38,403 nt of DNA, taken from assembly GCA_022652485.1 (NCBI GenBank), contig JALCRK010000034.1, positions 1 through 38,403 on the forward strand, read 5' to 3'. The notes beneath the pieces were generated by a model. That model was not told the origin of the DNA. It did no database searches and was given only the letters and a program-made list of their open reading frames with translations. Below, piece after piece: positions 1 through 7,504 of this stretch (the stretch's first letter is position 1; each line of letters begins with the position of its first letter). A program made the position numbers and the translations under genes. This DNA comes from Sphingobium sp. (GTDB lineage Bacteria; Pseudomonadota; Alphaproteobacteria; Sphingomonadales; Sphingomonadaceae).

Positions 1-827
1 ATCGAGGAGGAAAACCAGCCCCTACACATCACCGCCAGAGCTGCATGACGATGCGCCCCGGCCACCACCGAAATTACACCACCTTGACGGACGTGACCTG
101 GCAAAGCCTCTGCCGCCACCTGCTCCATATCTGTCGGGGGGAATTCGTCAGCATCTCGGCCGAGAAAGTCGCTCCAATCGAACCAGATGCGGACCTCGCC
201 GGTTCGAAACAGAGCAAATTTCAGGCGGAAACAGGCGATCTGACGCGATGACGCATCCAACTGATCGCGGATGTGCTGGGGCAGGCCAGCCAGTGCGTCA
301 AGATTGGCCTCGATCCCCGCCTGTTGCCGCCGATCCATGTCGTCATGAATCTGCTCCAGCAGGCCTTTGAGTACGCCGCCGGTAACCGGATCGTCGTCAG
401 GTGGCAAAACGACCACCTCGCCGACCATAACCCCATTTTCCTCGTGCCTTGAGGCAGGTGGGGTGCTGGATTCCTGCTTATCGGTGACGCTGCCAATCTC
501 CGGGAGATTGGGCGTTCGCGCCCCGGCAGTATTCGCAATGATCAAGTAATCCTGGGTCACCGATCGGCGAATGAGGCCGACAAGACCGCCGGGCAACGGG
601 AAGTCCTGCGCCGAGCGCCGGGAATGGACGACGACGATACGCGTGCCCCTGGCGTCGCAATGCTGGTTTACCGAGTGACATTTCCCTCGTCCGTCGATCA
701 CTCCGAACGAGAGATGCCCTGAAACGTTCGGTACCCAACTCGCATAGTTATGCGTTGCACCAGACCAAGGGGCCTGGCCACTAGTCGGGAACGAATACGG
801 GAGTACCTGTGCTGCTGCCTGCCCCAA
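1..827 (-). CDS. Unrecognised protein, 3' end cut by window edge
   Basis: A minus-strand frame stays open from a TGA at 831-833 to the left edge, about 275 codons, with GC-rich third positions and a balanced, partly acidic composition unlike the competing frames. No ATG occurs before the middle of the frame. A TTG at 825-827, about 10 nt after a GGGGGG stretch, is the best start; an internal GTG is an alternative. The N-terminal half has Gly, Trp and His-rich stretches, then a patch IVVVHSRRS, an acidic linker (LPPDDDP) and a C-terminal half containing FRTGEVRIWFDW. I see no signal peptide, membrane segment or family motif. It lies 29 nt after the small membrane-protein gene at 857-1132, so the two probably form an operon. 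Function unknown; existence is fairly likely, the start is uncertain. Confidence 0.6.
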   Translation of the reverse strand, partial: MGQAAAQVLPYSFPTSGQAPWSGATHNYASWVPNVSGHLSFGVIDGRGKCHSVNQHCDARGTRIVVVHSRRSAQDFPLPGGLVGLIRRSVTQDYLIIANTAGARTPNLPEIGSVTDKQESSTPPASRHEENGVMVGEVVVLPPDDDPVTGGVLKGLLEQIHDDMDRRQQAGIEANLDALAGLPQHIRDQLDASSRQIACFRLKFALFRTGEVRIWFDWSDFLGRDADEFPPTDMEQVAAEALPGHVRQGGVISVVAGAHRHAALAVMCRGWFSSS

Positions 828-856
828 AACTCAATTACCCCCCGAATGGCCGGGAG

Positions 857-1132
857 TCAGAGGAGTTCGGAAGACGGCGCGCGCGTCCGGCGGGCGTAAT
901 TCAGGGTTCCGCCTCGCGACTTCAATTCGATGCCTTCGAGTTCTCGCATCGTTGCGCCTCGCGCCGGCTTGCGAAGAGCGCCGGTCACCCACGATCTGAG
1001 GCCGTAATCCTTGCGCCGCAGATAGGCTATCTCGCCCGGACCACTGCGCAAAACGCTGAGGAATACGGTCAGTACGACGAGCGAAACCAGACCAAGAAGG
1101 ATCGCACCAAATGTCGCAATCAGATCGTACAT
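857..1132 (-). CDS. Small single-pass membrane protein, unknown function
   Basis: A 91-residue product begins MYDLIATFGAILLGLVSLVV. Residues about 5-28 form one strongly hydrophobic helix, followed by a basic, Arg-rich cytoplasmic-looking tail (YLRRKDYGLRSW). It lacks a cleavable signal and matches no family I recognise. It is the first gene of a probable two-gene minus-strand operon with the unrecognised gene that runs off the left edge. No strong ribosome site is seen before the ATG. The membrane helix is direct evidence; any role is open. Confidence 0.5.
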   Translation of the reverse strand: MYDLIATFGAILLGLVSLVVLTVFLSVLRSGPGEIAYLRRKDYGLRSWVTGALRKPARGATMRELEGIELKSRGGTLNYARRTRAPSSELL

Positions 1133-1543
1133 TCGACTACCGTCCCGTGCTCGCCGCGCGCGCGGCCCTTAGACGCAAGGCACTGGTGACGCAATACGTC
1201 ACGCTACAAACTCACGTGCGCGATACGCAAACACGCCAGCATGCGTGCGGTTCCACTACATGACCCGAGTAAAGAAGACGTGACCTGCCCGCGCGTCGCT
1301 CGCATACGAAACACCCCTCCGTGGCTTCTTTGCCGAGAAATTTCCTCATTAGCTCGGCTTTCGCAAGAGAATTCGGACGAGACCGGTCAGGATTTTTGTC
1401 AGTACGGGTTAGCTGCACCGAACATGATTGCTGTGATTGGCGGATCTGCGACGAGTGACTGATGGCAACAGTGTGACCGTAAGTCGCCATTCTTTCTGGT
1501 TGTATGACTGGTCGCCGTTGTCGCCGATCGCTACGGCAAACGA
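1133..1543. other. Intergenic region, no convincing gene
   Basis: About 410 bases between the divergent membrane-protein gene (minus) and the pentapeptide-repeat gene (plus). The short frames here have irregular composition and no ribosome site. It is less GC-rich than its surroundings around 1330-1480 and presumably holds the two divergent promoters, but I cannot assign clear -35/-10 boxes. Confidence 0.4.
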
Positions 1544-2233
1544 ATGGACGATCTGTTTTCTCCTCGCGGCCTTACGGGGCGGACGCTGACGCGCAGCGAC
1601 CTCATCCCACTCGCCGGGGGCCCGCCGCAGGTCGTGACCGACTGCGACTGTGAGGAGGTCGACCTCTCCGGGCTCGACCTGACGGGCTGGCGGTTCGAAC
1701 GCTGCAATCTGCGTAAGGCCGATTGCAGCGCCGCCAAGCTTGAGGGCTCGGTCTGGCAGTCTTGCCGCGCACCGTTCGTCAGCTTTGTTGGCGCCAATCT
1801 CAGCGAGGCCGCGTTCTCGGGCGGTGACTTCAACAATTCCGTCTGGCGGCGTGCGACACTGACCTCGGCGAAGTTCGTTGGCACCAAGCTCACCGGCGCG
1901 GACTTCTCCGAAGCGCGCGCCATGCATGTGCAGTTCGAGGAGGTGCTGCTGGTCAGCGCCAAGCTGCCCGGGTTTTCGTTCCGCAAGGAAACCCTGCGCC
2001 GGGTCGACTTCTCCGGCGCCGACCTGCGCAAGGGCGATTTCCGCATGACGGTATTCGAGGACTGCAGCCTGCGCGAGGCGATGGTGGCGGGCTCGCGTTT
2101 CGAAGGCTCGGATCTGCGCGGCGCCGATCTTGGCGGGCTGCGCCTGGTCGATGCCGGGTTGTTCCGAGGCGCGACGATCTCACGCGAACAGGCCGGGCAA
2201 TTGCTTGGCGAGCTCGGGCTCAACGTCCGCTAG
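1544..2233 (+). CDS. Pentapeptide-repeat protein (Qnr/McbG-like fold)
   Basis: A 229-residue protein. From about residue 38 it shows repeated A(D/N)LxX-type units, for example VDLSGLDLTGWRF, ADFSEA, VDFSGADLRKGDF and SDLRGADLGG, the hallmark of the right-handed quadrilateral beta helix. Length and a break in the repeats near the middle resemble Qnr-type proteins (about 215-220 residues), some of which protect DNA gyrase from quinolones or peptide toxins. I see no signal peptide, so it is probably cytosolic. The first 35 residues are not repeats. A gyrase-protection role is only inference, since many pentapeptide proteins have no known function. The gene stands alone, followed by a convergent small gene 16 nt away. 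The ribosome site is weak. Confidence 0.85.
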   Translation: MDDLFSPRGLTGRTLTRSDLIPLAGGPPQVVTDCDCEEVDLSGLDLTGWRFERCNLRKADCSAAKLEGSVWQSCRAPFVSFVGANLSEAAFSGGDFNNSVWRRATLTSAKFVGTKLTGADFSEARAMHVQFEEVLLVSAKLPGFSFRKETLRRVDFSGADLRKGDFRMTVFEDCSLREAMVAGSRFEGSDLRGADLGGLRLVDAGLFRGATISREQAGQLLGELGLNVR

Positions 2234-2249
2234 GTCTGGGGCAGGGGGC

Positions 2250-2429
2250 TCAGGCCTCGCTTTGCTCGAGGTTCTCGACGACGCCGTCGGCAAGGCCAAG
2301 GCACAGCGCAGCTTCCTCGCGGGTCAGCACGATCTCGCCTGCGGCCTGATCGGCAAGCTTCCTGCCCAGCACCACCGACACTGCCCGGGCGACCTGCAGT
2401 GCGCTCGGCATTTCCCCTCGATCGTCCAT
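2250..2429 (-). CDS. Small hypothetical protein, 59 aa
   Basis: The start at 2429 is chosen because AAGGAG lies 8 nt upstream; a longer in-frame extension to 2552 lacks such a site and has non-coding-like composition. The product (MDDRGEMPSALQVARAVSVV...) is a short, mostly helical, acidic protein without cysteine motifs, signal peptide or membrane helix. It converges with the pentapeptide-repeat gene. I do not recognise a family. Confidence 0.6.
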   Translation of the reverse strand: MDDRGEMPSALQVARAVSVVLGRKLADQAAGEIVLTREEAALCLGLADGVVENLEQSEA

Positions 2430-2748
2430 CGGTCTGGCTCCTTGGGTCTCGGATGCGGTTCTGCCTGCGGCAGCGGGTCCAGCAATTCGTGGCCGGATGG
2501 GAGTATACCGATCCTGGTGCTGGTTGGCGAGGTTCAGAAAGGGGAGGGGCACCCCGGCGCCCGCGCCCCGCGCGGGCTGGGGGCGACCCGCTCTACTCGC
2601 TAGGGCGCGCGTCGGCGCTTACGCACCGCCGCCCACCCAAGCTCGCCGGCATGGGATGCCGGCCCTGCGGGTAACGATCGGGGCCAGGGGGGTGACGGGA
2701 AAATTGCGGGAATTGGCGCTGCGGCGCACTGCGGCTAGGGTCTGCCTC
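2430..2748. other. Divergent intergenic region
   Basis: About 320 bases between the 59-aa gene (minus) and the nuclease gene (plus). It is very GC-rich, with a run of GCGCCCGCGCCCCGCGCGGG-like sequence near 2560-2580. It must hold promoters for both genes, but no clear boxes or terminator are visible. Confidence 0.35.
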
Positions 2749-3093
2749 ATGCCTGTCGTCCTCGCTGCCGCCGCCCTTTGCCTTTCTCCCTCGGTCCATG
2801 ACGGCGACACGATCCGTTGCGGCCGCGAGCGGGTGCGGATCGCCAATATCGATGCGCCCGAACTTCCCGATAGCCCGAAGTGCCAGGACCGGCGCCGGTC
2901 CTATGCCTGGTGCGATTTTGCCGCGGGCGAAGCCTCGCGCGTGGCGCTGGTCCGGCTGCTGTCGCGGGGCCGGGTGATGATCGAGCGGCAAGGAACCGAT
3001 CCCTATGGGCGGACGCTGGCCACCGTGTCGGTGGGTGGTGTCGACGCAGGCGACTATCTGATCGCGCAGGGGCTCGCGCGTCCCTGGCGTTGA
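2749..3093 (+). CDS. Small secreted SNase-family (thermonuclease) protein
   Basis: The 114-residue product has a short hydrophobic N-terminus (MPVVLAAAALCLSPS) that looks like a signal sequence, directly followed by SNase motifs: HDGDTIRC (metal-binding Asp), RVRIANIDAPEL (catalytic Arg and Glu region) and DPYGRTLATV (second catalytic Arg). The staphylococcal nuclease family are calcium-dependent phosphodiesterases cutting DNA or RNA, usually outside the cytoplasm. At 114 residues it is shorter than the classical enzyme (about 149 mature residues) but typical of the short thermonuclease-like proteins on alphaproteobacterial plasmids. A longer frame to 2497 exists; I chose the ATG that puts the hydrophobic stretch at the N-terminus. 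Activity is inferred from motifs. Confidence 0.8.
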   Translation: MPVVLAAAALCLSPSVHDGDTIRCGRERVRIANIDAPELPDSPKCQDRRRSYAWCDFAAGEASRVALVRLLSRGRVMIERQGTDPYGRTLATVSVGGVDAGDYLIAQGLARPWR

Positions 3094-3564
3094 ATGCCCA
3101 CTTCGAGGGCGGCTGATAGGACCTCAGGACGATCTTCACTGGTGCGGTACTCGCGCTTGAGGCCGGGGGCAGTTGTGCGGCCTGGGCCAGTCGCGGTGCG
3201 CCTCGTTCTGACAGTATCGTCGAATTGGCCGCACGGCGGCCAGCGAAGGTTTTATTTGGCGCGCGCGCAGCGAGGGCAAATCCGGGGCAGGGCTGAACAG
3301 CGGCCAAGGCTGACGGGTCCAGAGCTGGCTGCCCTTCCGGAATGAACTGACGAAACCGCCCTCCGTTTGCCGATGAACCCTGCGGCGCCAGTCCCTGGCC
3401 GCAACCCAAAAGCAGCGGACCGTGAAGCCCTTGCAGGGCTTACCGCACCACTCCTCGCTTTTGAGTTTCCCTCACATGCGTTCGGTGCGGGCCCGGGCCT
3501 ATCGGCGCCGCCTGTCTGGTTCATCGGCGGGCGGTTCCGCCGAATTCAACACCGGAGATAGCTC
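3094..3564. other. Intergenic region upstream of ssb
   Basis: About 470 bases with no frame I would call a gene. At 3425-3441 there is a perfect hairpin, AAGCCCT-TGC-AGGGCTT, about 125 nt before the ssb start. Its loop-proximal sequence resembles the AGCCC-TTGC-GGGCT hairpin after abiEii at 5058-5071. It may be a terminator for the nuclease gene or a leader structure; there is no T-run. Confidence 0.4.
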
Positions 3565-3900
3565 ATGAAGAACCTCGTCATCCTGATCGGCCGCATCGCG
3601 TCCGCCCCCGAAACCCGCCACGCCGGCGAGACCGCGATCACCTCCTTCACCCTCGTCACCGACCGGCCCAAGCTGGTCGACGGCAAGACGGTCAAGAACG
3701 AGGCCGGCTACACCGAAACGATCCCCGAGTTCCACCGCATCACCGCCTTCAATGGCCTCGGCACCTCGGTTGCCAAGCACAAGAAGAAGGGCGATCTGGT
3801 CGAGGTCCAGGGCCGCCTCCACTACTCGAAGTGGACCGACCGGGAAGGCGTCGAGCGCTACGCGGTCGAGATCGTCTCCGAGGAAGTCCTCTTCCTCTGA
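3565..3900 (+). CDS. ssb: Plasmid-type single-stranded DNA-binding protein without acidic tail
   Basis: The 111-residue protein starts MKNLVILIGRIASAPETR, the typical OB-fold start of bacterial SSB, and continues through VEVQGRLHYSKWTDREG and a YAVEIVSEEVLFL ending that matches the last strand of the OB domain. SSB protects single-stranded DNA during replication, repair and conjugative transfer. Bacterial SSBs normally carry a flexible C-terminal tail ending in an acidic tip (DDDIPF-like) that recruits partners; this protein stops right after the OB fold, so it may bind DNA but not recruit the usual partners. GGAG at 3554-3557 lies 7 nt before the ATG. It could serve the transferred strand entering a recipient, which is inference from context. 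Confidence 0.85.
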   Translation: MKNLVILIGRIASAPETRHAGETAITSFTLVTDRPKLVDGKTVKNEAGYTETIPEFHRITAFNGLGTSVAKHKKKGDLVEVQGRLHYSKWTDREGVERYAVEIVSEEVLFL

Positions 3901-3908
3901 ACCGAGCC

Positions 3909-3931
3909 GGGGGGCGGCGCTGCCGCCTCCC
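3909..3931 (+). terminator. GC-rich hairpin just after ssb
   Basis: Arms GGGGGGCGGC (3909-3918) and GCCGCCTCCC (3922-3931) pair over 10 bp with one G-U around a 3-nt loop, starting 8 nt after the ssb stop. There is no T-run, so it may stabilise the mRNA end rather than terminate. Confidence 0.45.
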
Positions 3932-4059
3932 TTCGGGCGCCTTGATCAAGCCGTGGTGCGAAAAATTCAACGGCACCGGCTCCTTTCGCACTTGCAGCAT
4001 GAACGGGTGCGACCCATATCAGCAGTGCCTTTCAGGCATCCTCTCCCAAGACTTTCAGG

Positions 4060-4090
4060 GGGCCGGCAGCAATGCTGGCCCTATTTTTTT
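4060..4090 (+). terminator. Rho-independent terminator between ssb and mucR
   Basis: Arms GGGCCGGCA (4060-4068) and TGCTGGCCC (4073-4081) pair fully (one G-U) around a GCAA loop, followed by TATTTTTTT (4082-4090). This is a classic intrinsic terminator for a transcript passing ssb. The 160 bases from the ssb stop to it contain no convincing gene. Confidence 0.85.
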
Positions 4091-4179
4091 GTTCATGGTG
4101 CCCGCGAATGCGCGCCCATGAACTGGCAATTCCTCGCGGCGCCCCATAGGGTCCGGCATTATCAATTCGAGAAAGCGTG

Positions 4180-4668
4180 ATGATCATAGCCGATGACACC
4201 TTGCTGGACCACGTTGCCGACATCATCTCCGCCCATGTCAGCAACAATTCGGTCTCGGCAGCAGACCTCCCGGGGCTGATCCAGTCGGTCTATGCTTCCC
4301 TTGCCGCGCTCGGTCAGGCTCCCGAGCCGGTCGAAGAAAAGCTGACGCCTGCGGTATCGGTCCGCGCGTCGGTCAAGCCCGACGCAGTGACCTGCCTCGA
4401 TTGCGGCGAGAAGATGAAGATGCTCAAGCGCCACCTCGGCACCGAGCATGGCATGACACCGGCGGACTATCGTGCCCGCTGGAACCTGCCGGCCGACTAT
4501 CCGATGGTCGCGCCTGACTATGCCGCGAAGCGCAAGGAGCTGGCGGTGCGGATCGGCCTCGGCCGCAAGCCGAAGGCCGCTGTGCCGGAGGCACCGGCGA
4601 AGGCACCCAAGGCCGCCAAGCCGCGCAAGAAACTCGGTGTGGCGTTCGGATCGGCGGATCCCGCCTGA
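4180..4668 (+). CDS. MucR/Ros-family zinc-finger transcription regulator
   Basis: The 162-residue product has the MucR/Ros layout: an N-terminal region (LLDHVADIISAHVSNNSV... LIQSVYASL) that in this family mediates oligomerisation, then a C2H2-type finger, CLDCGEKMKMLKRHLGTEH, followed by the family signature MTPADYRARWNLPADYPMVAPDYAAKR. The C-terminus is a Lys/Ala/Pro-rich tail. MucR proteins bind AT-rich DNA and act as H-NS-like silencers in alphaproteobacteria. The ATG at 4180 is preferred over the GTG at 4177 because GAGAAAG (4169-4175) sits 4 nt upstream. It is monocistronic. An AT-rich patch directly after the gene could be a binding site, which is inference. Confidence 0.9.
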   Translation: MIIADDTLLDHVADIISAHVSNNSVSAADLPGLIQSVYASLAALGQAPEPVEEKLTPAVSVRASVKPDAVTCLDCGEKMKMLKRHLGTEHGMTPADYRARWNLPADYPMVAPDYAAKRKELAVRIGLGRKPKAAVPEAPAKAPKAAKPRKKLGVAFGSADPA

Positions 4669-4680
4669 TCCGATTGCGTC

Positions 4681-4715
4681 TAAGATATTGATTTAACATA
4701 AGATATATTATCAAT
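4681..4715. other. AT-rich patch with repeated TAAGATAT
   Basis: TAAGATAT occurs at 4681-4688 and again at 4699-4706, within an ATTGAT...ATCAAT inverted arrangement. This is unusually AT-rich in an otherwise GC-rich window. It lies between the convergent mucR and 89-aa gene and could be a MucR-type silencer site or an end of an inserted segment. Confidence 0.35.
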
Positions 4716-4749
4716 CTGAACGGTCTCTGCAAAATAGAGATGTCACCGC

Positions 4750-5019
4750 TCAACCATTTGCACTGTTGTTTGCTTGGTCGAGCAGGTCCATGAACGTTCG
4801 CGCCGCATCGCGGTCGCGCTCGTCCTTGAAGGCGACATCGAGGTCGGGTGCCGAACCCAACATGTAGAGCAGCGACCACATCGCGAACTTGCGGCCCTTG
4901 TCGGTTTCCAGACCGAACTCGACCTGCATTCGCTCGACGCCGCTGGCTAGAGCCGCAGGCGAAACCGCTCCGAGATCATCGGTCCCGAAGAAGCGCCGCA
5001 TCTGGTCATCGAATTCCAT
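4750..5019 (-). CDS. Small protein of unknown function, third gene of the AbiE operon
   Basis: The 89-residue product (MEFDDQMRRFFGTDD...) is acidic and helical without membrane segment, signal or cysteine motif. It is preceded by a good site (GAGGAG about 9 nt before the ATG) and begins 50 nt after the AbiEii stop, on the same strand and with no promoter visible between, so it is probably co-transcribed with the toxin-antitoxin pair. I do not recognise the family. It may simply be a passenger or an accessory of the AbiE system. Confidence 0.7.
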   Translation of the reverse strand: MEFDDQMRRFFGTDDLGAVSPAALASGVERMQVEFGLETDKGRKFAMWSLLYMLGSAPDLDVAFKDERDRDAARTFMDLLDQANNSANG

Positions 5020-5050
5020 TCGAGGCGTCTCCTCAATCCGCTTTTCGCCT

Positions 5051-5079
5051 GGCCGACAGCCCTTGCGGGCTAGCCGGCC
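5051..5079 (-). other. Intercistronic hairpin between abiEii and the 89-aa gene
   Basis: On the minus strand GGCCG-gct-AGCCC-GCAA-GGGCT-gt-CGGCC folds into a two-part stem. The first part covers the AbiEii stop codon. There is no T-run, so read-through attenuation or mRNA processing is more likely than full termination. Confidence 0.5.
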
Positions 5080-6116
5080 GCATTGATCCGCGCCTCGAGA
5101 TCCGCGAGGCGGGACACGAGTTCCTCGAAGGTCGGCGGCTCTTCCATGAACATTTCGGCCATAGCGGCATAGTCCGCCGCTAGTTCCTCGCGCATCGAGC
5201 CCGTCACCGAGAGCCGCAATGTACTGAGCTGCGCCGTCCCATAGGACGCCTTGGCATCGGCAAAGAGCAGGCTCTTGTTCCTGACGACCTGCTCGAGCAG
5301 GTCTCGTTCGGCTAATGCCCGCTCCGTGATCCCGGCAGCATCGAGCATGAACACGTCGTAGTAGTGCCGCGAAAGACCTGGCCGCAATTTGCGGCTGTGG
5401 TGCAGCGCATGCAGGATCGTCGCCTTCTCCCAGTATGTCCGCTCGAGCGCCAGTGTCGGTATCGCTGTTGCCGCGTCAGGAACCTCGCCCGGAAAGTCCT
5501 CGGCGACATAGGGTAGAATGTCCCGCCGCTCGACGGGTTCGGGATCGCCCCGCGCCCCGAATTCGAGTTTGATGCGCGGCTGAACATAGCCGGTGCGCCC
5601 GCCATAATTGTTGCCGTAGTCGAGACCATAGCCTGACGAAGCAGGGTAGTTGAACAGGACTGTCTGCCGATCCCCGTCATCGGGGTCGGGTTCGATGCTC
5701 CAGCCTTCGCGGGTGCCCAGGGCCTCTCCGATCGCTTGTTCGAGCGTCGGCAGGAGAATTGCCGCAACCCATTCTTGGGCGGCCGCGCTGAGCGCCTTGC
5801 CGCGGCGTTCGCGTTCCTTGCCGCTGATCTCGCTCGCCATCGGCGAAGCGACCTCGCCGAGCAGCGGTGCAGCGCGATTGATGGTGAGATCGATGTCCTC
5901 GGAGAAGCGCTTGATGATCCCAAATGCCTTGGAGAGCGAGGTCCCCCCCTTGAAGGTTAGAACCCCAGCCAGTTCGGGGACGCCCATCAGCCGGCGCAGG
6001 GTCCAGCAAACCCAGAAGTCTTTCTCGACAATGAGCGGCGTGAGATCGCGGCGCGCAGCTGTTTCGGCAAAGAACGCCCGCCGTTCATCGACAGGCCGCC
6101 GGGCAAATTCATCCAT
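5070..6116 (-). CDS. AbiEii/AbiGii-family nucleotidyltransferase toxin
   Basis: The 348-residue protein carries the DUF1814 nucleotidyltransferase motif: FKGGTSLSKAFG at residues 55-66 (GG-T-S, nucleotide binding) and SEDIDL with the metal-binding acids Asp74 and Asp76. EKDFWVCWTLRRL near residue 31 is another family feature. Proteins of this family act as type IV toxins; related enzymes add nucleotides to tRNA acceptor ends, and AbiE systems can abort phage infection or stabilise mobile DNA. It overlaps the antitoxin gene by 8 nt, showing tight co-expression. Length is near the family norm and no motif is missing. Phage defence here is inference; plasmid maintenance is equally possible. Confidence 0.9.
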   Translation of the reverse strand: MDEFARRPVDERRAFFAETAARRDLTPLIVEKDFWVCWTLRRLMGVPELAGVLTFKGGTSLSKAFGIIKRFSEDIDLTINRAAPLLGEVASPMASEISGKERERRGKALSAAAQEWVAAILLPTLEQAIGEALGTREGWSIEPDPDDGDRQTVLFNYPASSGYGLDYGNNYGGRTGYVQPRIKLEFGARGDPEPVERRDILPYVAEDFPGEVPDAATAIPTLALERTYWEKATILHALHHSRKLRPGLSRHYYDVFMLDAAGITERALAERDLLEQVVRNKSLLFADAKASYGTAQLSTLRLSVTGSMREELAADYAAMAEMFMEEPPTFEELVSRLADLEARINAAG

Positions 6117-6717
6117 GATGCGCCGCTCCGATCTTCAGCACGACATCGCCCATCCACCCCGGCATCTGCGCGCGGCCTTTGAGCAGTGCCTGCACGTCCT
6201 TGTCGTCGAGCCGGGCGGCGAGCTGCGAAATCGCATCGGCATCGACCTTGTCGCGCCCGAGCCCGGCCAGGAACTGGACCACACCGTTGGCAGCCTCCGA
6301 GGCGTGACCCAGCACCGGCGCACGGCTGTGCTTGAGCGTAACACTTCGGCCTGCGGCCTTGCTCACGCGGGTTCGTCCCGTCGTCGCATAGCTCGTTCTC
6401 GCCGGCACTTGCGTTGAAAGGCCGAGTCTGTTCGCCGCCGCGGCGGCTGAGGGCGCAAGTCTATCGCCGCTTTGCGCCGATACGGCCTGCGCGATCATAT
6501 CGGCGTCCGGTGTCAGTGCGCCCAGCTTGTCATGCAGTCGCGGATAGTCATAGAGACCGCGTCCGATCCTGCGGATCTCGCCCGCTTGCGCGAGGCGCGA
6601 CAGTGCCATGTCGACCGAGCCACGCGTGCCGAAGTCGATAAAGTGCTTGGGCGTGAAGACCCACCCCCGCCCTTTAGCGCGAACGCGCTTCATGATTTTG
6701 TCAGCCATGGCGGACAT
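6109..6717 (-). CDS. AbiEi-type (DUF6088-like) antitoxin and autorepressor
   Basis: The 202-residue protein starts MSAMADKIMKRVRAKGRGWVF and has an N-terminal winged-helix region (residues about 15-60, ending GEIRRIGRGLYDYPR) followed by an alpha/beta C-terminal domain. This is the layout of AbiEi-like antitoxins, which bind their own promoter and neutralise AbiEii. The start at 6717 is chosen because AAAGGAG lies 10 nt upstream; an extension to 6765 would overrun the operator. The inverted repeat at 6736-6763, just before the gene, fits negative autoregulation. The assignment rests on the winged helix plus position directly before AbiEii. Confidence 0.85.
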   Translation of the reverse strand: MSAMADKIMKRVRAKGRGWVFTPKHFIDFGTRGSVDMALSRLAQAGEIRRIGRGLYDYPRLHDKLGALTPDADMIAQAVSAQSGDRLAPSAAAAANRLGLSTQVPARTSYATTGRTRVSKAAGRSVTLKHSRAPVLGHASEAANGVVQFLAGLGRDKVDADAISQLAARLDDKDVQALLKGRAQMPGWMGDVVLKIGAAHHG

Positions 6718-6735
6718 GATTCGAGTGCTCCTTTC

Positions 6736-6763
6736 GTTAGAAACTAGCACACATATTTCTAAC
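6736..6763. promoter_or_regulatory. Probable AbiEi operator, inverted repeat
   Basis: Perfect 8-bp arms GTTAGAAA (6736-6743) and TTTCTAAC (6756-6763) are separated by 12 nt, so the half-sites are 20 bp centre to centre, two helical turns. It sits 19 nt upstream of the antitoxin start in an AT-rich patch. AbiEi proteins are known to bind inverted repeats in their own promoters. Confidence 0.75.
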
Positions 6764-7504
6764 AAACCATATCCTCCGGAAAGGCTCCCTGATGACGATC
6801 ATGATCATCGCCACCGCCTGCCCGCCGATCATCAACATTGGGCATTCCAGCGACGGATATGCCTATCATCGGCGGGGTGCCAGCCAACGCGGGTCCGACG
6901 AGAAGGAGCGGCCCCGCCAAGATTGTCGCACTCGGTCCCGCGCGACCTTTTGGCCGCGCTCCTGCGGGTGCGAAGTTCCTCACATTGGGCCGCCGGCACT
7001 CTTGCACTCCGCCTCCGTCGCCGTCCCGAGCCCGTGCGATGCACCGGGCCACGGGCCGACTGACTGGCTCCGGCAAGGGGTCCGTTTTGGTTTAGGCCGC
7101 GCCACGTTTGGCGCAGCCAAGGCGCCCCGCTTCGGGTCTGAGACTTACCTCGTTCGGGGCATCTGGCGGGGCGCAGAGGAGCGGTGTTTTGCGGTTAACC
7201 CCGAACGCCCAAAAGGGGTTCGGGGGCAAAACCGTAATCTCTCTCTCATCTCGGTGGCTGAGCGAAATCAGCATCGCCATAGCATGACGCCTGGGAGATT
7301 GGCGGCCGTCAAGGATCGCGGGTGCCCCCCGATTTTGTCGCCCCTGCGGCTACGCCTTGGTTCAAAAAAATCGGCTCCCCCCGCGCCCGCTCCTCGCGGC
7401 GGCAGCGCGTTCGCGCCGCCGTCCCTGACTGCCTGACTCCGGCGTCCCTCCGATGGGCATCTTTCATCAGTGTGATGAGAGACTTGTTGCTCTTGGAGGT
7501 TATC
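6764..7504. other. Long GC-rich gap, no convincing gene
   Basis: About 740 bases between divergent abiEi and the DUF2493 gene. Several frames are open on both strands, but their products are rich in Arg, Pro, Ser and Trp, as expected of shadow frames in GC-rich DNA, and none has a ribosome site. The right end contains one copy of the repeated hairpin element (7325-7382). The last 60 bases are AT-richer and probably carry the promoter of the next gene. Confidence 0.4.
7325..7382. repeat. Repeated hairpin element, copy 1
   Basis: CCGATTTT (left arm, near 7329-7336) and AAAATCGG (right arm, 7367-7374) can pair. The right side reads AAAAAATCGGCTCCCCC, the same 17 bases found in copy 2 at 8866-8882. 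It lies about 125 nt before a ribosome site and gene start. Confidence 0.5.

Noticed and set aside
3942..3949. TTGATCAA after ssb as an FNR box
   Set aside because: The half-sites are directly fused without the 4-nt spacer that FNR needs, and there is no target gene at suitable distance.
4750..6717. Reading the AbiE pair as a restriction or BREX-type defence island
   Set aside because: Only the toxin, the antitoxin and one small gene are present; no nuclease, methylase or ATPase typical of those systems is nearby.
6792..7436. 214-residue plus-strand frame in the abiEi-DUF2493 gap
   Set aside because: No ribosome site, low-complexity basic composition, and competing frames of similar quality on both strands.
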